Assembly (NCBI GenBank): GCA_025766275.1
Contig: JAFKAC010000010.1
Span: 1,426,001 to 1,490,000 of the forward strand
Length of the DNA: 64,000 nucleotides
Direction: 5' to 3'
From: Lactarius indigo
Lineage: Eukaryota > Basidiomycota > Agaricomycetes > Russulales > Russulaceae
A program made the translations under genes and the position numbers. Under the pieces are notes generated by a model. The model saw nothing but the letters and a program-made list of their open reading frames with translations. It made no database searches and was not told the DNA's origin. Positions 11,537-24,180 of this stretch are shown in pieces. Numbering within the stretch: position 1 is the stretch's first letter; each line of letters opens with the position of its first letter.

Positions 11537-13843
11537 CGTGGCCGGCTGTGGGACGTCATTGTCCTTTCGGCCGCCTCCTCTCCTCCTTGCGTCGCAACTT
11601 CCACGATTGGAAGTGTGACTCGGAGCCTTCCGGCAGCGGAGTGGTGCGGTGCGGGGTGTGGAGAGCTGGGAATTCAGGCGCCATGTCACAATCGCACTCA
11701 TCAGCACGATCTGCTGGTACGTGTACGCGTGCCGTGGGTGCATCCTGAATGTGACTGTTTCTACTTTTGGCCTGTCTTTCGGGATCGGTGGCGCTGCACC
11801 TTGCTCAAGATCCGCCGGTACTTGTAAGAAGGAAGCCGCATGCAATCTTTGTGGACCCATTACTTACCGGCGGAACTTGAAAACCATCTCGTGGCATTAC
11901 ACTCGGTTGGTCAGGCGCACCCGCCCGGCTGCCGTCCTGGGTGCCTATCCCTGGGCTTGCCCTCAGACTCAGGAGTACGGCGACAGGTCAAGTGACCATA
12001 TCCCCGTCCTCTTGTTCACCCTTGAATTTATCTATGGTCCGGATCCTGGATTCCCCACAACACCCTATCGCCTCCGTGAACTCCCCCATAATCTAATCTG
12101 ACCCTTCATCGCGCCAATACCGGCAAGTAGTCACCACGATAAAGTCACGATTGATTTGGCGGGATGAATTTGGGAAGTTGTTTAGGGTACATCCTTATCG
12201 AACAGCGTGCCCACTCTTCATACGGCGAGAAGATCAGAGACCAGCGCTCCGGGGAAAGGGGCTTTGTGACATACACTGATACTCACTGAACCGCAATTTT
12301 TATACCGGCCGCAGATATGCAGGACCCTTGCGGATGTACCCTTTACCTGTTGGAGCGTCCCGTATGGATTCACCGAGTTGGTATATACGGTCTCAAGTTG
12401 TGAGCTGAATATACATTCTGAGTGCGAATATCGCTTACGTGGCTAATGGACTCCTGACTCAAGCAGGAGTCTGGACAGAGGAGAGAGGAACTCCTTTTAG
12501 AGACACAAGCGAACGCGCCCCGATGCTTATAGCTTTGAATGATCACATTACCCCTTCGGGCATCATGGGTTATGGATCATGGCCACGCCACAGACCAAAA
12601 ACCGGCCTGTAGACGGGCCTCCTGCATGGACACGGGTGAGGCACACGTTGAGGATTCAGGTCTCAGGTGTGAGTCGAGGCAGGTAAACGTTCACGGGACC
12701 TTCCTTGAGATCTAGACCCTGTGTGGTTGGATTCAAGCAATTTTTAGGTATTCCAGCGGCTCTGTTGGCTTATGTGGGGCTGTCGATGAGGTCGTGTCTA
12801 TACGTGCGTGAGTATACTGAGCCCGTGGCGCTTGGCCGGCCTACAGCATACGTGCCAGCGTGACCGCAGACTCGGAGTGCGATGTGCTGGTTGTCGGGCA
12901 GTTCTCATTTGTGAGAATGATGGTGTCGGTTTGGCTCTAAGTCTATCTCATACGCTTATGGTAGGTCGTAGCCAGGTCTTGAGAGTCGATGTACTGAAAC
13001 GCTCACCCACAGGCTCAAGTCACCGATGCTGCTAGTTGGTGCTGTTATAGAGCGGCGACTTGGTCTGTGCCCTCATGGACTTCGTCGGAGGTGAAAACTT
13101 CTAGAGCACCAAGCGACAGCGCTTCTCTGGCGGAACACCGTCGGTACTCCGAAGACGAGGCGCTGACCTTACTCTATGACCTACGCGGCGACTGACAAAT
13201 TAGGCCGATCAAGGCTAGGTAGGTCGGGCTTCGGGGGCTCGGACTCGGACGGGGACCCTCAAGAGACCCGTTACGTTACTCGCTGTGACCCCTGGACGCA
13301 ACCAGAGGTCCCGAGCCTTGACAGTCCATCCATGACTTGTAAGTTGATTACCACCAGTTGGGTTTGCTGTTACAACTTGCCAAGGTGGTTTTCTGGTCAG
13401 GATTTGAGGATCATAACGGTCTTGACTTGACCTGTTTCGCCGACGGCAAGTCGGAAGCCGGTAATTTGCTTTGACGTCGCTCTGGGTATCGCCGGCTCAG
13501 AAACTCCATCATAGATCCTACCATGTCTCTGGGGATGCTCAGAAGTGACGTACCCGCCTTCGTTAGTGGTATCCTGCCTTGACACAGTCATTTCTAGCGC
13601 GTTGAAGCACCCTCTTGGCTGTCAACATGGGCGTTTAACTCATCATGCCGCCGAGGGCCACGTCCAAGGGCGGAACAAATGACGAAGTTGAGCATATTCG
13701 ATATCTACTTGCCCTACCGTCACCCCTACTAACGGCTGTGCACTCATGCCCCAGAGGCAGGTTTTTTTTTTTTTCGATAGCACGGTTGTGACACGGTCTA
13801 ATACAACATCATTTACTTCTTCATTGGATTCCTTTACAGACGC
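11537..13843. other. Gene-poor 2.3 kb between LTO1 and amine oxidase
   Basis: The region contains the convergent 3' flanks of LTO1 and the amine oxidase gene, with short overlapping frames (at most about 150 codons) that I cannot assign. A 12-base T run lies near 13760. The stretch 12800-13600 has coding-like composition but no frame that can be joined into a known family, and could be a decayed gene. Confidence 0.45.
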
Positions 13844-16800
13844 CTAAGTTCGATGGCTCTCACATTCAGCCACAGTGGCCCCTCCCCCAACAGCCGCATT
13901 AGAGCCAAAGGCGGGCACGCTTTTCTCGTCTTTGATTCCTGGGACATCCAGGCTCGGGTTGGCCGTGAAGAAGCTATTCGGCTTGAGTGTAAGCCGAACG
14001 TGGTCTACGGGCATCCTACATCCCTTGTCAATCAGCAAGCCATGGCAACGAGAATCGGAACACCAAGACAGAGACGTACACAGGCCAATCTTCAGGACGT
14101 GGGATGTGGGTCGTCCCAACCGTGACATAGACAAGCACGTCCTCGTTCTCGATCTTAGCGTCCCCGTCGTCGCGCAACCATCGCGCAAGGCTATCCACGG
14201 GTTCGTCGCGTGCCTGGGGCACGAACTTGCCCGAGGGCCACATCCTTCCGCCCTCCCGTGCGTCCTCCTTCTCGCGGACGACCCATAGCGCATTGTGTGC
14301 GAACGTTGCACGGCGGCCGACCCAGCCTTCCGGGCGCGGCAGGAACGGCGTTGTGCCGCCCTTCACGCCGACAGCGTATCCCGTATGCTGCCCAGAAGAG
14401 TAGTGGGTTTTTCCCGCGCTTACGATGCGCCAGCGGCGGTCAGTGGACGCATCCCACTCGCGCGCACCTTCGTTCGCGAGCCGCAGAACGCGGTCGCGTA
14501 TCTGGAACGAGTTTCCGGCGTAGTTCTCTGGAGATCCGTAATTCGCAGCTGCGGGGAGAACGTCCGTCTCGACGACGCTGTTAGCGAGACCGTCCACCAT
14601 CGGGTCGATTCGGAAAGAGAAGAGGTGCTGGTGGAAATGCGCATTGATACCAGGGGCGACGCGAGTCGCGTACGGTGCGGGTTCGTTCGGACCTGCGACG
14701 TAGACCTGGAGGATCCCAGTAAGCCGGATCTCGAACTCGATGGAGCCGTCTTGGTAGAAAAAGTAATTCCAGACATATTCTGTGGTACATGTGAATTCAT
14801 TAGAGGCGACACCGGAAATTGACCTGAGGTGAAAAAACAAAGGGTACCGTAATTCGCGAGGGTGCAGACCATGCTTATCACTAGGCGACGGCTCCGGACA
14901 GAGTGCGAGCGTCCCCCAATACGATAATCGGTATGCTTCCACAATAGCCCTGCGTCCTCCTCGTGTATGCATATGACATTCTTTATGACGACCGGCAAAC
15001 CATTGTTCCCGGTATACGCCCCAGGCTAGCCCAGGTATTAGGGGGGATAGCACCCGGACAAGATGACCGCGCTTCGTACCAGGTAGTGAATTTGTCCTAC
15101 ACAGTCACACCCGAGTGAGAGTTCGTTTGCCATTGTTCCCATTCCGTATTCGCCCCTGTAGAAATCCAATGCAACCCGATCGTTATTTGCGTGACATTCA
15201 GTAGACGCACGTATCAAAAGCAAATTTTCGCGGATGGGGGTGTTCGGGTGCGCCGTAGGGCACCACCATCTCTGCCAGAGATAGACGGTAGAACAGAGGG
15301 CGTACGACGCCGTCGTCGTTATAAGTGATCGTGGAAAGCGCGATCCCTTCACGATGGCTGAAAGCTACCATGGACGCAATGCGGGGGACGATATCAGCGA
15401 GTGTAGGTAGGTCGTTGAGATATCAAGGCCAGCCTACCGACATGCATCTTCCACTTCTGCCATTCGAGTACGTGACCGTCTATCTTGAAGCTAACGCCTT
15501 CAGGTTGCACAATGTGCAGCGGTTTGGGAGCTTCGCGCTGCTTCCATTCCTTTCCCTCTTCCTTTGCGGAAGCTGCGATGAGGTCCGGGAGAAAGTCCTG
15601 AGAAGAAAGCGGAGGAGGGATACGGGGACGTTGAGCACTTTGAAGCTGGTCCTCGTTCAACTGGGGCGGCTGTGTCGACGCTGGGACATTGGGATAGACA
15701 CCGGGGAAATCTATGTGGATGACTTTTTGTGCATTCATGTCTACTATGGGGATGAAGTCCTTTTTGTGTTGTTAACAACGCAAAAGTGGGGTACAAAAGA
15801 GAAAGATCGATACCAGAGGATGCGCGTAGAGGTTTTCGTGCTGCGAGAAGCGCGCAAAAAGCAGCCCTTGTTGGAGACGGAGTGACACTGGGAAGCGGTC
15901 GTCGTATCCAACCGACCATCCATCGACGAAGATCTGGTGAGGCTCGATGCCTGCTCGTCATGGAACTCAGTTGATATCCAGGTTGGGGGGAGACACTAGG
16001 CGGGCGAGCTTACCAACTTGCTTGGCGAGGGCCTGCACGCCTGGGTCATTCTTCACAATATCTTCGCACGCAAGGAGTTCCTCGGGGGATATTTGGGGCT
16101 GGGTGCCCTCAGGGAGCTTGACAATACTTTCAACGCTCCAGGTGCCTTTGGCGCTGTCAAGTGCCACGATTGTGTTGTAGGCATCACTGCCGTGAGGTTC
16201 CAATGTCAGTTGGTGCTTCCGTCCGTGGGGGGTGGACTTTAGTGAGTAATACCACTTACCCGGAAGTGACGTCTATGAACTAAGAAAGAAGAAGCAAGTG
16301 GTCAGTGTTGATTAGTGATTGGCGCAAGGCCCACTCGACGATTGGTCACAAATCAAATTGAGAACGTAAAGCCCTCGCTCCGTCTGCCCTACTGTGCCTC
16401 CGCTATCCACGAAGGAACTTCGGACAGAAGGTACGGGTACGCAAGAGACGCGCAGCGCGAAGCGGGGTTGCTGCGTGGTCACTCGGACCTCCGCCGGACA
16501 GCATTGGGGACGGCGGTACATATAGCCCGACATCTACCAGGAGCCAGAGCATACGGTCAACCAACGAACGCAACTCACATCGACTTCGGCTTTGCGCACT
16601 ATCGGTACGCGATCTTCGTCCTTCACCGGTTCACCAGTCGCGAGTGGGATACCGAGGTGTGCGAGAACGGCTCGCTTCGGGGGTGGGAGAAGATAGTTTG
16701 TGATGAATCTCACAGCCTTGACGGGGGTGTGCGCGGCAAGGTGATGGCGCACAGATAGGGACACTGCGACGATCTGGATCCGATTCGCACCATTGTCGGT

Positions 16801-17024
16801 ACGGTGATATGATCCAACGTGCGCATACGTACCTCCTCCGCGGAAAGTGGATCAAGGGGATGACGCGCAGGCAATTCATTGGACTTGGGACCAGAGCCTT
16901 GCAGTGCGTCCCTCGGCGTGGGAGGTGGGATAGGCGACTGCGAATGAGTCTGCATAATGGGCTTGAAGGCGTCTTTCAGATCTGACGTGGGTCCAGTACT
17001 ATTAATGAGCGTGACCACCGTCAA
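13844..17024 (-). CDS. Copper amine oxidase (primary-amine oxidase)
   Basis: Eleven exons on the minus strand: 17024-16829, 16763-16579, 16279-16260, 16186-16014, 15950-15814, 15759-15438, 15364-15211, 15155-15080, 15025-14848, 14779-14080, 14015-13844. Joined, they give 770 residues without a break. The enzyme oxidises primary amines to aldehydes with release of ammonia and peroxide. Visible catalytic features are the base Asp395 in FDTGEYGMG, the self-modified TPQ-precursor Tyr480 in ANYEYVWNY, copper ligands His530 and His532 in HFHQHLF, and the third His705 in THIPRPEDWPVMP. The N2/N3 domains are seen in PPPKRAVLAHLGIP and IFVDGWSVGYDDRFP. There is no clear signal peptide, so it is cytosolic or peroxisomal. 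The TPQ codon lies just before an intron, and exon 3 is only 20 nt. A second in-frame ATG (MQTHSQ) could be the real start. Confidence 0.93.
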
Positions 17025-18931
17025 GGTTCCCTGCGCTTGTGAGTTCAGGTGGGGGTATCACAGGAATCGATCCAGGTGATGGAGAGCGCGCGACCACAAG
17101 TGCGACCAAGGCTCGTATTCGATTGCCTGTTCGGTGTTGATAGGCGCAGGTGTGGGATTTCTGCTGGAAACGTCAGAACTATAGTATGCACTCAGCACGG
17201 ACTCAGAATACGATTGAAAAGGACCTAATCGGACTTTCCCCTATGGTCAGCCCAAAGTGGAGTACTGTAATATAATGCCGAGAACACTGTGACGCCCAGG
17301 GAGATGAAATTCGGGTTTTTTTTACTAGCGGTTGCAATCCACAAAACTGTAGGTTCTGACTATTCCACTAGAACCATGTAATATATACACGCCGTGATGA
17401 TTTATTGTAGTAGAGGTCATCTTCAAATTGGTGGACGTAGGAAGACAAGCGCTAGCCAAGTGCTAGCCCTATATTATTATGTCCCTGTCCTTGATCCGAA
17501 CCGGGGCTGTAGTATCCTGAACGTTGGGGTATAACGATAGCATAATTCGCAAATAGCGATCTTTGGCCTACTTGACGTCCCCAAGATGTGGGAATTTGAG
17601 AAATAGAGGGGAAAAACAATCCGTTATTATGGACCTTGCCCACTCTCCTTCCCGGTTGTCTCTGTCGAACCGTTTCATATTCCGAGCCCCCCCATACCTG
17701 GTGGAGGTTTGTCCGTGGTGGGTATGCCTTCTGAGGGGCAGTTGAGGGGCGGGTCATAATTGAAGCATGTAAAGCTAGGCAGTCATGGCGCGGGTAACCC
17801 GGGTACTATGCAGGGCTTGACACCCTTATCCAGAGACCCACGGGTTTCCATTGCAGGCCATTGCGAGTATAGGTGTCACTTGTGCATCGTCATAACGCCT
17901 TAGAGCCGTATATCGATGGTTAGCTCGCCGCAGCTTTGGGGCCTTGACTCGTCGTTCCACCGAGTCGGCCCGCAACACTGTAGCCCACAGACAAGTTGAA
18001 GAAAGGGTGAGCGTCAGCAACGCCAGAGCAGCGTCGTTTCTTCTTGTAGTCTACGCTCTCACATCTGAACTACCACTCGAGAGGTAGGCTGACGCCGTGA
18101 GCGCCGAGCTGCACAAGAAGGTCACACACGCTCTTCGCAGTCACGTAGGATGTTATCAGTGTAACGTGCTGATCGTCTACGTCTAGCAGAGCACGCGGTT
18201 GAACTAGCTGAGAAAGAAAAGTGTTCTAGTTCTTGAAGCTTGAAGCTTGGAGCCTGAACTTGAACCAGTCGAGAACTAAGGTCAACTGACAGTGAAAAGG
18301 GACGAGCACGTGCCGTTCACTCCCTAGGCACGGGCCGCCGCTCGTTCCTACTCCCGAACGGCCACGAGTCGGTGACCTGACTTCTGACTTTCGGTCAGAC
18401 TGTCCAGTACTGGACTATAAATTATTTTGTGGCATACAGTTTGGAGTATGTACACCCTTCACTGTTATTTCCAAGTTCCTTTTCAATCTCTTTGCCTCGA
18501 TAACCTCATTGCAATGCCCTACCTTCCTTCGATGACCGCGCTCGGCTTAGCGTTTTGATCTTCTAAGTTTTCGCCGTCTCTTGTTGCCCCAGCCTTTACA
18601 GCTCTTATCATTCACGAATAGTAAGTATATCTCGTGTTCTATCCACGCCAAACCGAAGTGCGGTGTGATGTATCCAAGGGATGACCGAGCTTATATTAAC
18701 TAACTCTTGAGTCCGGTGAATCTTCGCAGGCGATGAAGTACAGTAAAGAAATACATCTAACAGTATAGGTGACCGAGACAGCATCCAAGGCACATTACAA
18801 CAACAATCACTCAACATCTCATCGTCATACCTCTCGAACCCCTACTCACTCGCGCCTACTGTAGACTGGGCCACGTCGCGACTTGAAGCAACTGTCATTC
18901 CGAAGTTGGTCGCATAGCGAAACTGATCTGT
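17025..18931. other. Gene-poor 1.9 kb between two minus-strand genes
   Basis: This holds the promoter side of the amine oxidase and the 3' flank of the DUF6534 gene. No frame above about 100 codons is recognisable. A small imperfect repeat of ttgaagct lies near 18232-18250. Nothing else can be supported. Confidence 0.5.
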
Positions 18932-20601
18932 TCAAAAGCGTTGGACTGGATCCCGGCTGTAATGGGAAAATGCACATACCGGCTGGGAGCTCGTACTGGC
19001 GGCATCACTTTTCTGTTTTTCTAGGTCCACTGACTGGGAAATGGTGTCTAGCTTGAAACTCTCACCCGTTGACGCTTGTGACTGCGGATCGACGGCAAAA
19101 CTGAGCGATGTGAGTGTGGTAGCAGCACGAACCCGTCCGGAGGCGGCGAAGCGTGCGCTGTCGGCAAGTTGGGGCGGCGGGTGGTCACGGAAGTAGACAC
19201 GATTGTTGAGAGTCACCATGAGGGTGTTGGAGTACCTGGGATGAGTGTGAGCGTTTTGGCCCACACGTTGTGCATGCCACCCACAGTTTTCCGATGACCC
19301 CAGCGCTTTTTCTCATATCAGTCAAGGTTATGCACAGCGACGGAACAGAGCGTACGTGAATGTGTAATATATCTCATTCTGTGGATACACTGGGTCAGGA
19401 GATGGAACGTGCACATCTGGGTTCCACACTTACGGGAAAGGCGACAAAAACTACGAAGGAAGCGATGGCCACGCTAGCTCAATAGGAAGTTAGATGGTCG
19501 TCTGCAAGTGTGTAGAATCACCCGGGAGATAGATACCAGTAAGCGTGTTCGTTTCTATGGTGAGGCGTACCACGCGAACCAATACAAAATTAGAGAATCG
19601 ACCTTTGTCTGTTCGTCTAAGCTGCATAACAGGAACTCCGTCAACGTAGTAAAAGACCAATTGGGGTCATTTCGTACCAGTAGCGTCATTGCCACCGCAA
19701 TCAGAATGTCTGCCAGGGCACTCGGCAACGACCATAACTAGTTCGACGAAGTGTGAGGTAGTACGGCGACCAAGACTTAGAACGAGTGTGCGTACATATA
19801 GAGCCGCCCTGGAAACCGCGTACTTTCCGACCACGAGTGACTGGATTACGTGGAAGAATTGCGTGGAAGATGACGCGTGTTGTTGAAAACTTACCCTAAA
19901 ACCCCCCCATGCCGCCCCAACCGATTGGACAACAGCAATCTACATTCAGGAAAACGTCAAGCGGCTGAAGAGCGTGGGGAAGTCAGGTATACATACAACA
20001 GCAATGATCAAGCAGAACCACGAAGACTGTCGATTCAGCGTCCAGATCCGATAGCAGAAGTATTCCTGAACGATTAACGAAACGATTGCGTGGATGATAG
20101 CAATGTCTATGGGGGCATAATGTGAACTCTTGAGACGTTCCATGTCGCCAAATCCGGCAATAAACCAATAGTAGACGTCTGCCCCAGTCAGCGCCGTCTG
20201 GACGGTCTCCAGTGCGAGCATGAAATAAACTGATCAAAGTTTGCCTTGACATCAACAATGCTTCTGAGCGGCGTTAGAAGACCCACCTAGAAATTTCAAG
20301 GATCGACTGTCATTTGGGAAATTGTAACTATATAGGTCTGGACAAAGGTTAGTGGAATAGACCTCTCCTGAGGGATATGGTCTCCTACAAATCTGGACGC
20401 AGAGAACGCCGTAAAGCGCCCAGTTAAAAAGCGCTCCGAAGAGCTACGTGTGCAGTTTGAAATATCAGTTGCATGGTCAAAATAACTAGGCCGATCATAC
20501 CAGAGGGGTTGCTCTACCAAAAAGATGAGGGGTGAGAGGCAAACAGCTAAATAAAGCCGAACTTACAGTTTGACGATGTCAGCGGAAGATAGCTCAGCCA
20601 T
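18932..20601 (-). CDS. Seven-helix membrane protein of the DUF6534 family
   Basis: Thirteen exons (20601-20567, 20513-20501, 20443-20389, 20337-20287, 20229-19997, 19939-19895, 19840-19796, 19737-19678, 19621-19537, 19477-19434, 19378-19356, 19305-19285, 19235-18932) join to an unbroken 337-residue protein. It has the layout of a very large Agaricomycete family with seven membrane helices. The helices include LLFGALFNWALYGVLCV, the stretch around LETVQTALTGADVYYWF, IIHAIVSLIVQEYFCYRIW, CLIIAVIAVVQSVGAAW, LADILIAVAMTLLLR, ASVAIASFVVFVAFP and LYSNTLMVTLNNRVYFRD. A polar tail of about 90 residues follows. The function is unknown, and the shape suggests a sensor or small-molecule membrane protein. 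Exons of 13, 21 and 23 nt make it easy to misannotate. Its completeness amid decayed DNA argues it is a functional gene. Confidence 0.9.
19930..20005. repeat. 10-bp direct repeat flanking a DUF6534 intron
   Basis: CAACAGCAAT occurs at 19930-19939 and again at 19996-20005, on either side of the intron 19940-19996. After splicing it leaves the protein repeat IAVIAV inside a membrane helix. This may be a duplication left by intron gain, or a chance repeat of hydrophobic codons. Confidence 0.6.
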
Positions 20602-22619
20602 TGATCAAGTGTCGAGGACAAAGCGGAAACACAAAGAGGAAGAACGAGGTGCATGAGGTGGACTTATAGTCCGGAAAATCCGAGCTGTGGGTGCGAACGA
20701 GACCAAGGTGAAGTAGACGCTGGGTTCCCTGAACTCCGTAAACTACTGGGACCGATATCGCATCCTTGGCGACCTCTACAAGGATGTCAGGCGCAAACCA
20801 GAAGTGTGCGGCTCCTTCCCCTGCTGGAATTTGCACACGGCGCAAGCCAGCTGCCTGCACTACGCCACGGCCAAAAAAAAAAAAAGTTGTCCTTGTGATA
20901 GAATGGCACTTACTGGGGAAGGGCACGGGCCCCGAGCACTCATAGATACACCAAAGGAAAGGAAGCTTTGAGAAAGCGAATATTAGAAATTAGGAACGTT
21001 GATGCCGGCTGTGTGTGGCGTTGACATCAAAGGAAAAACACACAAAAAACAGGGCCGGGGGTGCCCGAATTTTGGGCTCCCCTCATCATCAATTTCGAAT
21101 TAGAGTACTGTAAATTTAATTCGTGGCTTCTGTTTTCAAATCGATTGGCTCAGAATTGGCAAACTTCTTTAAAAGAGAATCAGCGTTTATACAAGCGTTT
21201 AAACCCTGCTACATAAAAGTACTGTACAACTACGCTACGTGGCTGTAGGTGCCGGCGACACCCCCACTGGGATCGAGGGAATATGTGGCGGCTGCGGGGC
21301 AATATTCTAGCTTCGACAAGCCACCTGCTCTACAGGAACTGTCATGGCGTCGGCGGGCGCTGGAAGACATTGTGGGGAACAATCAAGAGAACAACAACTG
21401 ACAGCTTCACGACGCTATTCCTCTTATGGCCTATGCCGCTCACGGTCTCACGGTAAAGTCTCACCGGGATCACGTCGATCTGACATTTCTCTTTGACGCG
21501 GGGTTCCACCATACGTGGCTGTGCCGGTGCCAGGCTGGACTCTCCATCACCCAAGCCCATTTGCATGAGTCCTTGCGCATACCAGTCTATTAGCCAACAT
21601 CGTATAGGGCCACTCGTCATCGGTACCACCAAGAGCCTGAGAGCGACAAATTTTTTCCTACTATGTCTCTTTTTGCCTGCGTAGTAAGGCGGGAGGACTC
21701 CTAATCTTTGTGATTGTGATTTTAGCGCATGCACGCCGTCACCAACAGTGTTACTAGTGTGTATTGTGGTACCTTTACCACAGGCTGAGCTCCCACTCCT
21801 CCCCAATACTCTCACGCCTGTTCCTTCGGAGTCCTCTCACCTCCATTGCGTTGTCACGTTCCCACCCCATCTCCTTCTCCATTCTATTGGCATGCTGGAC
21901 TCGCAAAGACTCGGCTGCAATTCCTGCTTCTCACGCCGCATTGGGCCGCGGGGCCTATTCTCTATTTTTTCCACCGTCCCTTTGCGAGCCGGGGGCAGCC
22001 CCTGGACTAGTGACCCTGCAGAGTCTGCACAAGTATAAGGAGATTAGTTCTGGGCTGTCCAGTCACATACATCGTCGCGCAAGAGTTAATTGGGTTGGGC
22101 CTTGACGAATGTCGTGTCCTACGACAATGGCAAAGGTCGCACAGTTTCTCAGACTTGCTCATTGACAATCCCTTTTAATGACTCCGCATGTAGGTATCTG
22201 GGTCGTTATACCCCTCATGCCGGTGATCGGGCACCCAAGATTTCTAAACTGCCTAAAGGGTGCTCAAGAACTGCCTGTGGAATCTCACGCTTGGCGGAGA
22301 TATCCAGCATTGTGCGCCTAGCATTAACCGATTCTCGCTCTCCCAGTGGCGCTCTGATGAAAATGACGCGAAGGGGATATTGTCCGATGCACGTGATATT
22401 CCTTTATCTTCGCCGTCTGTCCCGTCTCCAAAGGATTGTCGATCGATTCTCTCCGAGCAGATCCCCACACGCCCATTCTTTGCTGCCGATGTTAGCCCAC
22501 TCCTATTCAGTAAGCTCATCGCTTTGGCCTACCGACGCGTGGTTCTCGTCCTGCGCACCTACAGTATAACTACTTTTACCCTCCTCTTGATCACTTGTTA
22601 AGGTGCTGGCACATAGACT
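20602..22619. other. Upstream region of DUF6534 gene and decayed DNA
   Basis: The first few hundred bases are the promoter side of the DUF6534 gene. Further on, a plus-strand stretch near 21430-21600 and another near 21780-22600 have coding-like frames with stops. Some may belong to the N-terminal part of the broken acyl-CoA oxidase that follows, but I could not match them. Confidence 0.4.
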
Positions 22620-24180
22620 CGACGTCTGATGATGTCCTTAAAACGAAGCCAAAGTTCTGGGAAACGCACAATGACCCCCAACATTGCACTCGACTAACTA
22701 TGGTATTTTCACAACCCTTGCCACACAAATCAACTCGACCGTCGGTACCCTTTTCTGCTTCTTAACGAGCCGCCCCGACCTCTTTTCATTTGTAAATTCT
22801 CCTCAACGACGGCATTATCAGCCCTTTCCTTCTCTCCGAATCTGAGCGTGGTCACGGCATCGATACCATCGATATGAAACAGCTGGATATCAGCAAGAAG
22901 ACTCGGACGCCGGCTATGTCCATGAAGAGACCACCAACTGTGTTGAGCTCCGCTGTCACAGCCAATATAGTTCACTGGTCTTTTCACTCAGGTTCGTGCC
23001 CGCTTCCAACCCCGCTTTCGGTGTCAACAAAGTCGCTCTTGTGATGACCCGTCTGATCATCAAAGGAGAAGACAGGGGGACCTTCCTTGTTTCGGTTTGA
23101 AAAAACCGTGAACCATATCCTGGTTTCATCTCCATCTGCCTGCCCCTTCGCAGTGGCGCTTCTCACCTCGATTTCGCGATGGCGCCCTTCAACCAAGTCA
23201 TGCTACCCCCGCCACTCTTCTTGGAGACTCCCTTGAAGCCCCTGGCGATGCCCGCGCTGCCTGGTGGGGCGCAATTTGATGCACCCCAATTGGTTCCTTC
23301 GTCTTGACTGGTCCCTGCGTTACTGGCCTCAAACACACCACGTAACTTGTTGGTACATACTCGCTCCGCTGATCCCCGCGGAGAGAAGATTGCGATATTC
23401 TGCTTCCCTGCGCAACAGCGGGCAATCTACACGTCATTGCCTCCCCCCGCATCCTCGGGGCTTGGTTCCATGAGGTTGCGCCCATATCTTCCGATCCTAC
23501 GGCCACTTATTCTATCAAGCAGATTTGCTGTACTCATCAAGGCTACAGTCATCCGCGAAGCGGCGGAACGCGCGCATGAAATGGCTAAGCGCTGCGCTGC
23601 ACAGGGCAAATTTCATACTAACCTCGTTGCACATAAGGTGTTTCAATTATTTATTGGGGGTTTATACGAGCCTCTTCGCTGACAACAAAAAAGGGGCCGA
23701 CCTGGACAAAGTCATCGTCGGGTGATGTCTTTCGGTCGTACACCCGCCTATGGGGCGAGCTCGTCCCCGGCCGCTGCACCCTCCCCATCCAGGCCGCAAA
23801 GGACTCGCTCCTTGCTAAGCACACGCACTGTGCCACGCGCTTCCGGAAGAAAGTCGCCAGACCCTCCGCCGGATTCCCGGCGGGCACCGCTCGGAATCTG
23901 CCGAGTTCGCGCTTCTCTCTGAGTCCGAGCGGTCACGCCTGCGCCTAGTACTGTACCGTGCTCCGCGGCGAAGAAGGCCGGCATCCCTCAAGCTCTAAGT
24001 TACTCGGCTCCGACTTGTGCGAGTGCTCTGCTATCCGCGGCTACACCTACTGCTTCTCTGAGAATGCCAGGATCAACCGCCATGCTCAGCGTGCCAGAGA
24101 GGGTGTCGCCCATTGCCAGGTCGACGCACCTCGCGGACCTCAACACCAAGGATGCTGCCTGTTGCTTCGATCATTACTGA
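22620..24180 (+). pseudogene. Decayed acyl-CoA oxidase/dehydrogenase-type gene
   Basis: Segments in the right order for the fungal acyl-CoA oxidase-like family appear in different frames: DDVLKTKPKFWETHNDP near 22630, PFLLSESERGHGIDT near 22815, VMTRLIIKGEDRGTFLVS near 23045, FISICLPLRSGASHLDFAM and FNQVMLPPP near 23125-23210, KIAIFCFPAQQRAI near 23390, RCAAQGKFHTNL near 23590 and DSLLAKHTHCATRF near 23800. The intact enzymes carry out the first step of peroxisomal fatty-acid beta-oxidation, with FAD bound around the middle domain. Here in-frame stops (for example just after FLVSV) and several frame changes prevent any product. The 5' end is uncertain and may reach back to about 21.8 kb. The family assignment is from order and similarity of motifs, recalled not searched. 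Confidence 0.6.

Noticed and set aside
12780..13600. Possible decayed gene
   Set aside because: The stretch looks coding-like in composition, but no ordered set of motifs from one family could be read.
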